Assembly: GCF_024448165.1 (NCBI RefSeq)
Contig: NZ_JAMOLN010000034.1
Location: 1 to 61,604, forward strand
Length of the DNA: 61,604 bases
Origin: Streptomyces longispororuber
GTDB lineage: Bacteria > Actinomycetota > Actinomycetes > Streptomycetales > Streptomycetaceae
Direction: 5' to 3'
Under the pieces are notes generated by a model. It was not told the origin of the DNA. It saw only the letters and a program-made list of their open reading frames with translations, and searched no databases. The position numbers and the translations under genes were made by a program. This document shows, piece by piece, positions 1 through 9,550 of the stretch. Position 1 is the stretch's first letter. Every line of letters begins with the position of its first letter.

Positions 1-205
1 GGATGCTCTCGGTCTGATCGGACACACCATGTCGAGCTGGCCGCAGCTGGCCAGCGGGGTGATGCTGGGCGGCGCCCTGGTGACCGACGCCGCACGCCGC
101 ATCCTGCTGGGCGCGCCCGTGCCCTCGGGCCGCTACTACGCGGACCTCGAAGAGCTCGTCGGCCCCGTCGATGCCGAGCGCGTCCTCTCGGGAGCGGCCC
201 GGTGA
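1..205 (+). CDS. C-terminal fragment of a protein, possibly ThiF/E1-like
   Basis: Only the last 67 or so codons are inside the window. The frame beginning at base 2 is open to a TGA at 203-205 that overlaps the GTG start of the next gene (GTGA), so the two are probably translationally coupled. The visible tail has a hydrophobic Gly/Ala-rich stretch (SGVMLGGALVTDAARRILLG) followed by SGRYYADLEELV. Such an ending resembles the C-terminus of actinobacterial ThiF-type adenylyltransferases. That match is from memory only and the catalytic part lies outside the window. The reading frame itself is well supported. Confidence 0.4.
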   Translation, partial: DALGLIGHTMSSWPQLASGVMLGGALVTDAARRILLGAPVPSGRYYADLEELVGPVDAERVLSGAAR

Positions 206-852
206 ACCACCTGCCCGAACTCCACGGTGAGCACCTCTGGTTGCGCGAGCTGCGGGCCACCGACCTGGCACCGTTCGAACGCATCCACACCCACCCCGTC
301 CTCACCCGCTACCTCGGAATCGACCGGATGGACGCCCGTCAGGCCCAGGACGCGTTCGCACAACACCTCGCCCAGCCCTACAGCCACCCTCGGCGCAAGC
401 ACACCCTGGCCATCTGCCCGCACGGCCAGGACGCCATGGTCGGCACCATGGGCCTGCTCGTCGAGGAGTACGGCCGCAACGCCATGCTCACCAGCCTGGT
501 CCTGCTCCCCGACGCCCCCGTACGGGGCCACGGCCACGAAGCGGGGCGCCTCCTGATGGCCTACGGATTCGGGCACCTGGGGCTGCATCGCATCTGGGCC
601 GGGCACCGCGCCGATCACACCCGGATGCGCGCCGTGATGCTCGCGGCCGGGCTGCACCCCGAGGCCACGCTGCGGGAACTGTTCCACACCCAGGGCCGTT
701 GGCACGACGTCACCACCTACGCGGCTCTGGCGCCCGCATGGGTCAGCCGAGCCACCCCCGCCGAGCAGGCCATCCTCCGCGGTGCCGTCCTTCCTTCCCC
801 TGCCGGCCCCTCGGACGCACCGGCCCAGTCCGCGTATGTGACAAGCAGCTGA
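202..852 (+). CDS. GNAT-family N-acetyltransferase (RimJ/RimL type)
   Basis: A 216-residue protein that begins LRELRATDLAPFERIHTHP, the usual start of RimJ/RimL-like acetyltransferases. The acetyl-CoA site region follows at about residues 95-115 (LVLLPDAPVRGHGHEAGRLL). Family members transfer acetyl from acetyl-CoA to amines on small molecules or protein N-termini; the substrate here is unknown. The GTG start overlaps the stop of the preceding partial gene, so the two likely form one operon. The last 35 residues are Pro/Ala/Ser-rich and look unstructured. The gene is convergent with the NRPS operon and separated from it by 257 bp. Confidence 0.75.
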   Translation: MNHLPELHGEHLWLRELRATDLAPFERIHTHPVLTRYLGIDRMDARQAQDAFAQHLAQPYSHPRRKHTLAICPHGQDAMVGTMGLLVEEYGRNAMLTSLVLLPDAPVRGHGHEAGRLLMAYGFGHLGLHRIWAGHRADHTRMRAVMLAAGLHPEATLRELFHTQGRWHDVTTYAALAPAWVSRATPAEQAILRGAVLPSPAGPSDAPAQSAYVTSS

Positions 853-866
853 TGAATCGTTCCGTC

Positions 867-897
867 GGCGGCCTTCGGTCATGCAGGGAGGGCCGCC
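867..897. terminator. Inverted repeat after the GNAT gene
   Basis: GGCGGCC at 867-873 pairs with GGCCGCC at 891-897 across a 17-nt loop, 15 nt after the GNAT stop. The NRPS operon ends 213 nt further on, on the opposite strand, so a terminator is expected in this gap. The remaining bases 898-1109 have lower GC than the flanks, and I see no gene in them. Confidence 0.4.
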
Positions 898-1109
898 GCG
901 GTACCGGAACGCCGGCAGCAGGATCACGCAGCTGTCAATTGGCGCAGAGGCTCTGGATCTGCACGTCATCGTGGTTGGCCGCAGAAAGACAGTGATCGTA
1001 GGCGGAACAGTCGGGGCTTCCACGATCCTGGGATCGATAGACGGCGGCCAGACCGGCGTGGTCGGCCGCGGCTTGTTGGTGAAGCCCCGCACCAGGCTCG
1101 GCATGGCAC

Positions 1110-3598
<2,489 letters not shown>

Positions 3599-3602
<4 letters not shown>

Positions 3603-4339
3603 GATGGAATCAGCTCCCTTTGCCTCGGCGCCGGATCGGAAGAAGCACTGAGCCGGATCCAGGTGGCCTCCGCCCGGCCGAGCTCGGTCCCGTCGGCACC
3701 GAACAGCCCGCTGACCACCCGGGCGGTCCGTCCGGCGGTCTCGATGTTCCGGGCCACGACCACGGTGGGTTCCCCGGGCGGCGGGACGGCGTGGACGCGC
3801 GCGGACATCCTGCCGAGCACGTACGGGGAACCGCTCTGGTCGAGGGTCCAGCCGCCGGGGCAGTCGAGGACAGCCCAAACCGTGTCAGGGTCCACGTCGC
3901 CGGGGGTCCAGACGCACGCGGTGACACCCGGCATACCGTCCACTTCCCCTGGGGTCAGGTGCAGCGCGGCCGGGTCGGTCCTGGCGGTGCCGCACACCAC
4001 GCACGACGGGAACGGGTGCGCTGTCGCGCCCTTGAAGATCGCGCCGGCTCGCTGGGCGGCGGCGACGGTGACGAACGGCGCCGTCGCTGGATGTTCGTGC
4101 CGCGCGGCGGACACCGTCGCGACGAGCTCGTGTTCGTGCCAGACACTGGCGCGCCCACGATGCGCCTGGACGTTCAGTTCGGTGTCGAGCGGCGGGGCCG
4201 CGTGCAACTGGACCACCGCGGCCGTGCCGACGGCGTCGGCGGCGGTCCGGGCGAACAGCCCGCACGCGTACCCGCCGTTGGCGCTGCCGGAGGGGCCGTT
4301 GCGGGTTCCGGCGATCCGGCAGGTGAGCACCTCAGTCAT
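3599..4339 (-). CDS. Hotdog-fold thioesterase-like protein in the NRPS operon
   Basis: A 246-residue protein with ATG at 4339, overlapping the preceding gene by 8 nt and the next by 4. The N-terminal [12 protein letters not shown] resembles the start of hotdog-fold acyl-thioesterases. Around residues 110-115 is a C-V-V-C pair (FPSCVVCG), and around 150-165 comes [11 protein letters not shown]. This combination is seen in actinobacterial hotdog-like proteins of unknown function. No catalytic residue can be assigned with confidence. Its tight position between the Cys-thioesterase and the terminal module suggests that it acts on acyl or aminoacyl thioesters of this pathway, either hydrolysing or dehydrating them. 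That role is inferred from context only. Confidence 0.6.
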
Positions 4340-5072
4340 CGGAGGCCATTCCCTCGGCGAAGTGCGCCAGCAGTTTCGCCGGGGCGTCGAGGAACGTGTG
4401 ATGAACGCCCGGCAGCACCACGCGGCGGACCCTCGCGGCGTACTGGTCCCACCCGAGCATGAGCTCGGGGGCGACCTCTTGGTCGTCCGACCAGCCGATC
4501 GTGGTGATCGCGGTGTCCAGGAGTACGGGCTCGGCCGGGTGGTAGGCCTTGTTCGCCTCTACGTCCGCTCGCAGCACCTCCGTGACGAGGTCCAGCACCG
4601 AGTCGTCGATGTCGCTGGCGCTCAACGCCACGAGTTCTGCGCGTAGTTGGTCGTCCGTCATCGTCAAGTAGCTGCCGTAGGGGCCTTCGTGGGGTGCGAC
4701 CTGCGAGGAGCAGAAGAGCGTCCGTGGCATCGGCAGCCCCTCGCGCTGCAGCACGGCGCCGATCTCGTACGCGATCAGCGCGGAACTGCAGTGCCCGAAG
4801 AGTCCGAAAGGGCGGTCCATGGCGGGCAGCAGTGCCTCGACCACATCCTTCGCGAGCTGTTCGTAGGTCCCGAAGTGCGGCTCGCGCATCCGGTTCTCCC
4901 GACCCGGCAGCTGCACTGGGCAGAGGCCGGCCGCCCCGCCCGCGGTGTCCGGCCACCGGTTGTACATGGAGGCGCCCGCGCCCGAGTAGGGCAGACAGAA
5001 GATCCGCGACGGGGTGTCCGGCAGCGGCCGGGGCAGCCACCTGCGCAGCGGAACAGCCGATGCGTTCGTCAT
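4332..5072 (-). CDS. Type II thioesterase-fold protein with Cys nucleophile; likely aminoacyl shuttle
   Basis: A 246-residue alpha/beta hydrolase of the NRPS type II thioesterase family; ATG at 5072 overlaps the P450 stop (ATGA). The family start (RIFCLPYSGAGASMYNRW) and the downstream acid (D196 or D197) and His (H224 or H225) are present. The nucleophile elbow, usually GHSMG, reads G93-H94-C95-S96-S97, so Cys replaces Ser. Cys versions in NRPS clusters such as CmaE (coronamic acid) and SyrC (syringomycin) are aminoacyltransferases that move an amino acid between carrier proteins rather than hydrolysing it. This fits the neighbours: a free A-PCP whose product needs transfer, and an NRPS whose first PCP has no A domain. 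Simple editing hydrolysis remains possible. Confidence 0.8.
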   Translation of the reverse strand: MTNASAVPLRRWLPRPLPDTPSRIFCLPYSGAGASMYNRWPDTAGGAAGLCPVQLPGRENRMREPHFGTYEQLAKDVVEALLPAMDRPFGLFGHCSSALIAYEIGAVLQREGLPMPRTLFCSSQVAPHEGPYGSYLTMTDDQLRAELVALSASDIDDSVLDLVTEVLRADVEANKAYHPAEPVLLDTAITTIGWSDDQEVAPELMLGWDQYAARVRRVVLPGVHHTFLDAPAKLLAHFAEGMASDD

Positions 5073-6310
5073 GGCCGTGCTCCTCGTGCCGTCACTGGCA
5101 GACTGGTGTATCCCGCGATGAAGTTGGACCGCAGCCGTACGGGTTCGCCGACGACCTCGATGTCGGTGAAGCCGGTCAGCAGCTCGTGGAACAGGGTCCG
5201 CAGCGCGACCCTGGCGACGGTGTGTCCGACGCAGTAGTGCGGGCCGACGCCGAAGGCGACGTGCTTGTTGGGGCGCCTGCGGATGTCGAAGGTGTCGGGC
5301 CGCGCGAACACGTCCTCGTCGCGGTTGGCCGAGCCCAGCCACGCGACGACCGCTTCGCCCGCGTGCACCGTGACATCCCGGATCCGCACGTCCCGTGTGG
5401 CGTAGCGCATGAAGTGCTGCGCGGGCGACGACCAGCGCAGGGACTCCTCCACCCCGCTGACCGTCAGCTCCGGATGCGCCGCCCAGTCGGCCAGCGTGTC
5501 GGTTCCGGCGAGCTCCAGCAAGGCGGCACTCGGCGGCTGGGCGGTGGTCACGTTGGCTCCGAGCAACAGGCTGTAGCAGTTGGAGACGATCTCGCTCGGA
5601 GTGAGCCGTTCCCCGTCGACCCGCATGCCGAGCAGCACGCCGATCAGATCGTCGCCAGGGGCGGCGTGCCGCTCCGCGACCACGTCCTGGAAGTAGGCGA
5701 ACAGCTCACGGTGCGCCCGCACGAGGGTCCGCTGCGGGCCGCCCGAACCGACGTAGGCGGGGTCGTCCGGCGCGATCGACGCGGCCGTCAGCCGGGTCAG
5801 TTCGGGCCAGTCGGCCGGGGGAAGCCGCATCCACGATCCGATCACCGCCATCGGCATGGCCGCCATGGCCCCGGCGAAGTCGAACACGCCGCCGTCCCTC
5901 ATGGGGGCGAGCAGCTCCCGGATCAGGGACCGGATACGCGGCAGGTCGCGCTCCACCTCCTTGACCGACAGGGCGCGCTGCAGCGGCTCCCGCAGCCGTG
6001 CGTGCCGGGGTGGGTCGGTGACCGCCATCTGCCGGCCACCGGCCGGATCGCCCTTGCCGAGGAGGGTGAGCAGTGAACCTTGCTCGGAGGTGAACGTGGT
6101 GTGGTCGCGCAGCACGTGCTGGACGTCGTCGTACCGGGTCACAGACCAGAACCCGTCGTCGCCGACCGGATGCCAGCTGACGGGCGTCACCTGGCGCAGA
6201 CGGCGCCAGACGGCGTGCACATCGGTGGTGGCGAACGTCTCCGACGCGAACAGATCGACCCCTGGCCCGGCGTGCATCGGGCACCGGCCCCTCTCGACGG
6301 CGACGGTCAT
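5069..6310 (-). CDS. Cytochrome P450 A, predicted to act on the carrier-bound amino acid
   Basis: A 413-residue class I bacterial P450. The heme loop FGVGPHYCVG places the thiolate at Cys360; the K-helix ExxR is EESLR; the I-helix region reads LLLGANVTTAQ, keeping the distal Thr but not the usual AGxET. ATG at 6310 overlaps the A-PCP stop by 4 nt, and the stop overlaps the Cys-thioesterase start. The set of free A-PCP plus P450 is the known arrangement for beta-hydroxylation of a PCP-tethered amino acid, as in NikP1/NikQ and NovH/NovI. I infer hydroxylation of the A-PCP-bound residue. No ferredoxin gene is nearby, so redox partners must come from elsewhere. Confidence 0.92.
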   Translation of the reverse strand: MTVAVERGRCPMHAGPGVDLFASETFATTDVHAVWRRLRQVTPVSWHPVGDDGFWSVTRYDDVQHVLRDHTTFTSEQGSLLTLLGKGDPAGGRQMAVTDPPRHARLREPLQRALSVKEVERDLPRIRSLIRELLAPMRDGGVFDFAGAMAAMPMAVIGSWMRLPPADWPELTRLTAASIAPDDPAYVGSGGPQRTLVRAHRELFAYFQDVVAERHAAPGDDLIGVLLGMRVDGERLTPSEIVSNCYSLLLGANVTTAQPPSAALLELAGTDTLADWAAHPELTVSGVEESLRWSSPAQHFMRYATRDVRIRDVTVHAGEAVVAWLGSANRDEDVFARPDTFDIRRRPNKHVAFGVGPHYCVGHTVARVALRTLFHELLTGFTDIEVVGEPVRLRSNFIAGYTSLPVTARGARP

Positions 6311-8073
6311 CGCGGTGCCCCGCTGCGCAGGGCGTTCTCCAGTTGCTCGCCGAGTTCACCGAGGGTCGGCTGCAGGTAGAGGACGCGCGCGGGAATCGTG
6401 ACACCGAACTCCGTGCGTACCGCGACGAGCAGTTCCGTGGCGTTGAGCGAGTGACCGCCGAGGTCGAAGAAGTCGTCGTCGGCGCCGATCCGCTCCACGC
6501 CCAGCACGCCCTGCCACAGCTCGGCCAGGCGGTGCTCCAGATCGGTCCGCGGCGAGACGAACTCGTTCGGTACGTTGCGTGCTGTCAGGTCCGGCACCGG
6601 CAGCGCACTGCGGTCGATCTTCCCGTTGCCGGTCAGTGGCAGGGTGTCCCGTACCAGGACGGCCCACGGAATCATGGGCGTCGGCAGGGTCGCGCGCAGT
6701 TGTTCGCGCAGCCGCTCGCCCCAGTTGGGCGGTTGTACGTCCTCCGGTACGACATAGGCGACGAGCCGTTTCGTGCCGTCGGCGGCGGTGCGCACGACGA
6801 CGGCGGTGCGGCTGACGTTCGGCAGACGGTGCAGGGCGGTCTCGACGGCGACCGGTTCGACCCGGTGGCCGAGGATCTTCACCTGGTCGTCGACTCGGCC
6901 GACGAACTCGCAGGCGCCGTCGGGCCGGAGCCGGACGAGGTCGCCGGTGCGGTACATCCGTGCACCCGGCTCGCTCGCGAACGGGTCGGGGACGAACCGG
7001 TCGGCCGTGGCGCCCGGCTGCCCCAGATAGCCGTGGGCAAGCCCGGCCCCCGACACGTACAGCTCACCGCAGGCGCCTTTCTCGACCGGCCGCAGCGCGG
7101 AGTCGAGGACCGCGATCCGCGTGCCGTTGACGGGAGTTCCGATCGGGATCGAGTCGAGGTCGTCCCCGGTCGCGGAGTCTGTCGTCCAGGTCGTGGTGAA
7201 GGTGGTGTTCTCAGTGGGTCCGTATCCGTTGGTGAACGTGATGCCCGGATGGGCCGCGAGCAGCCGCCCGACCGGGCCGGGCTGGATCACGTCGCCGCCC
7301 GCGACGAGGTGACGTACTCCGGCGAACGCGCCGACGTGGTGCGCGACCATCTCGTGGAACAGGCCGGCCGTCAGCCACGCCACGGTCACCCCGTGCTCGC
7401 GTACGGTCTCCGCCATCCCGTCCACGGTGATCCGGCCGGCCGGCGCCACCACGAGATGGCAGCCGTGGGTCAGCGGCGCCCAGATCTCGAAGGTGGAGGC
7501 GTCGAAGGCCAGCGGGGCCGCCTGGAGGAACACGTCGTCCTGGCGTACGGACATCCAGTTCATGTCCGTGACCAGGCGCAGGACCGCGCCGTGCGGGACC
7601 ATCACGCCCTTCGGCCGGCCGGTCGAGCCGGAGGTGAAGCTGACGTAGGCGAGGTCGTCCTCCGTGGTGCTCGCCGGGGTACCGGGCGGGCGGACGGCGG
7701 CCGAGCCGGTGACCGTCGGCGAAAGCGTGGTGAACCCGTCGGGCACGCACGCGCGCAGCGCGTCGTCCGCAACGACGCATTGCGCACCGGCGTCGGTCAG
7801 CAGGTCGTTGCGGCGCAGCGGCGGGTCGTCGGGGTCGACGCCGACGTAGGCGGCCCCGGCCCGCAGGAGCGCGAGGAGTGTGATGACCATGTCGGCGGAG
7901 CGTCGCATCAGGACGCCGACGATGTCGCCCGGCTGGACACCGGCGGCCGTCAGGGTGACGGACAACTCGTCTGCACGGCGTATGAGTTGTTCGTAGGTCA
8001 GGGTCTCGCCGCAGGTGACCGCTGGGGCCGATGGGGTGCGAAGGGCCTGCCGGGCGACGCGTTCGTACAGCAT
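6307..8073 (-). CDS. Free-standing NRPS A-PCP didomain, predicted Val-like substrate
   Basis: A 588-residue protein: adenylation domain with [11 protein letters not shown] at 147-157 and YRTGDL, then a carrier domain with LGGHS (Ser542). Specificity residues D191 A192 F195 W233 V257 G259 G283 T291 F292 plus Lys give DAFWVGGTFK. This differs from the common valine code DAFWIGGTFK only by Ile to Val, so a valine-like residue is likely. There is no condensation or release domain, so the loaded amino acid must be handed on. ATG at 8073 lies 1 nt after the MbtH stop. Together with the P450 it forms a loading and tailoring unit; the Cys-thioesterase is the candidate carrier-to-carrier transfer enzyme. 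Confidence 0.93.
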   Translation of the reverse strand: MLYERVARQALRTPSAPAVTCGETLTYEQLIRRADELSVTLTAAGVQPGDIVGVLMRRSADMVITLLALLRAGAAYVGVDPDDPPLRRNDLLTDAGAQCVVADDALRACVPDGFTTLSPTVTGSAAVRPPGTPASTTEDDLAYVSFTSGSTGRPKGVMVPHGAVLRLVTDMNWMSVRQDDVFLQAAPLAFDASTFEIWAPLTHGCHLVVAPAGRITVDGMAETVREHGVTVAWLTAGLFHEMVAHHVGAFAGVRHLVAGGDVIQPGPVGRLLAAHPGITFTNGYGPTENTTFTTTWTTDSATGDDLDSIPIGTPVNGTRIAVLDSALRPVEKGACGELYVSGAGLAHGYLGQPGATADRFVPDPFASEPGARMYRTGDLVRLRPDGACEFVGRVDDQVKILGHRVEPVAVETALHRLPNVSRTAVVVRTAADGTKRLVAYVVPEDVQPPNWGERLREQLRATLPTPMIPWAVLVRDTLPLTGNGKIDRSALPVPDLTARNVPNEFVSPRTDLEHRLAELWQGVLGVERIGADDDFFDLGGHSLNATELLVAVRTEFGVTIPARVLYLQPTLGELGEQLENALRSGAPR

Positions 8074-8074
8074 G

Positions 8075-8281
8075 TCAGTTCCCTTCCATGCGCCTGCGGA
8101 CGCTCAGCGGCCTCATGTCCGTCCATATGCGGTCGATGTGGTCCAGGCATTCCTGTCGGGGCCCGCGGAATCCTTCGGTGGTCCATCCGGCCGGAATCTC
8201 ACGGTCGGCGAGGAGGATCGAATACTGTTCCTCACCGTTGAGCACGACGATGTAATCGACCTTTTCGCCGATGTCCACCAT
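8075..8281 (-). CDS. MbtH-like protein
   Basis: A 68-residue protein with the MbtH signature: NGEEQYSILLADREIPAGW at 15-33, TTEGFRGPRQECLDHIDRIW at 34-53, and R57-P58 near the end. MbtH proteins bind A domains and are often needed for adenylation or solubility. The ATG at 8281 is chosen because GGAGG lies 6 nt upstream; an in-frame ATG at 8296 has no such site. It directly precedes the free A-PCP and could serve any of the three A domains of the operon. Confidence 0.93.
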   Translation of the reverse strand: MVDIGEKVDYIVVLNGEEQYSILLADREIPAGWTTEGFRGPRQECLDHIDRIWTDMRPLSVRRRMEGN

Positions 8282-8325
8282 GATCGACCTCCGCATTTCG
8301 TCGACAGAAAATCTTGGGCGTTGCG

Positions 8326-9549
8326 CTATTTCTCGCTGCCGCGGACCGTCGTGACGAGCACGACCGCGACCAGGGGTGCCAGTCCCGCCAGGAGCAGTCC
8401 CGTGCCGGCGCCGAAACGTGTGACGAACCAGCCGGTGACCGGGCTGGCGAGGGCGATCCCTACGTAGCCGATGGCGGAGAAGTTTCCGAACGCCTCCGCG
8501 AGCCGCTCGGCCGGAGCCTGTTCGGAGACCAGCAGGATGACCGCGCTGTCGCCCGGCGCGAAGGCGATTCCGGCGACCAGCAGGCACAGGACGGCGATCC
8601 ACAACCGGGGCGCCGCCGCGGCGCTCGCCAGGACGATGCCGTACGCGGCGGTCAGTACGCATGCGACCGTGCGGGTCGGCACCTTCCGCAGCGGGTGGGT
8701 GGCCGGCAGCGCGGCGTAGACCGAACCGCTGACCGCGCTCGTGGCGAAGAGGCCGGCGAGCACCAGGCCGCCATTGGTCGCGGGCTCGCCGTGATCGGTC
8801 ATCAGGGCCGGCAGCGCCACGTCGAGCGCGCCGAGGTTGATGCCGATCCCCGCGTTGAGGACGAGCGGCGCCCACAGCATCCCGAGGAGCGCGCGCACCG
8901 AGGTGCGTTGCTGCGTCGTACCGCCCGGTTCCCGCCTGGGCAGGGTCCAGCTGAGCAGGGCGCCCGCGGCCGTCACCGCGGCCACGACGCCCACGCATGC
9001 CTGTGGTCCGATCGCGGCGGCGATCACGGCCGCCAGCGCCGGGCCGCCGATCCAGGCCACCTGCACGGCGACCGCGTCGACCGCGTAGGCCTGGGTGAGC
9101 TGCGGGGCGGGCAGGAAGTGCGGCAGTACCGACCGATAGGCCCCGCCCACCCCTGATCCGGCGCACGCGGCCAGGACGACGAAGACCAGCAGCAGCCACA
9201 AGGGGGCGCCCGCGGTCGCCGCGACCGACGTGGCGACGAGCCCGGCGGTCGCGGCGAGCAGGGACCACCCGAGAGCGTGGGGCAGCAGTGCCCGGTCCAT
9301 CTGGCGGCCGCGCCACGGGGCGCACAGCGCATAGGTCATGGCACTCGCGCCGCTGAGCAGGCCGCTGCCGACGAACGACCCGGTCGCCTCGTGTGCGGTG
9401 AGCACCAGCGCGACCGGCAGTGCGGTCTGCGGCAGCCTGGCCAGTGACGCCGCGGCCAGCCAGCGCAGCCAGACGGGGTTCCGCCGCAGCGGTGGGGCCG
9501 GCGCGGTCTTCGGAGCGATTACCTTGCCCTGCACATCGAGCCTCCGCAT
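8326..9549 (-). CDS. MFS transporter, probable peptide exporter or self-resistance
   Basis: A 407-residue protein with about 12 predicted hydrophobic segments and the loop WRGRQMDRAL between the second and third, in the position of the MFS motif A. MFS proteins drive drug/proton antiport across the cytoplasmic membrane. It starts 1 nt after the stop of the large NRPS, so it is cotranscribed. Export of the finished peptide is the natural inference. The substrate cannot be read from the sequence. Confidence 0.87.
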   Translation of the reverse strand: MRRLDVQGKVIAPKTAPAPPLRRNPVWLRWLAAASLARLPQTALPVALVLTAHEATGSFVGSGLLSGASAMTYALCAPWRGRQMDRALLPHALGWSLLAATAGLVATSVAATAGAPLWLLLVFVVLAACAGSGVGGAYRSVLPHFLPAPQLTQAYAVDAVAVQVAWIGGPALAAVIAAAIGPQACVGVVAAVTAAGALLSWTLPRREPGGTTQQRTSVRALLGMLWAPLVLNAGIGINLGALDVALPALMTDHGEPATNGGLVLAGLFATSAVSGSVYAALPATHPLRKVPTRTVACVLTAAYGIVLASAAAAPRLWIAVLCLLVAGIAFAPGDSAVILLVSEQAPAERLAEAFGNFSAIGYVGIALASPVTGWFVTRFGAGTGLLLAGLAPLVAVVLVTTVRGSEK

Positions 9550-9550
9550 C

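Noticed and set aside
853..1109. Small plus-strand frame with GGTVGASTILGSIDGG
   Set aside because: No family match, no ribosome site, lower GC than coding neighbours; treated as intergenic.
3603..3878. Upstream extension of the terminal A-PCP-TE gene
   Set aside because: The added sequence is Arg-rich and without motifs; it overlaps the hotdog gene, and the GTG at 3602 overlaps that gene's stop in the coupled style of this operon.
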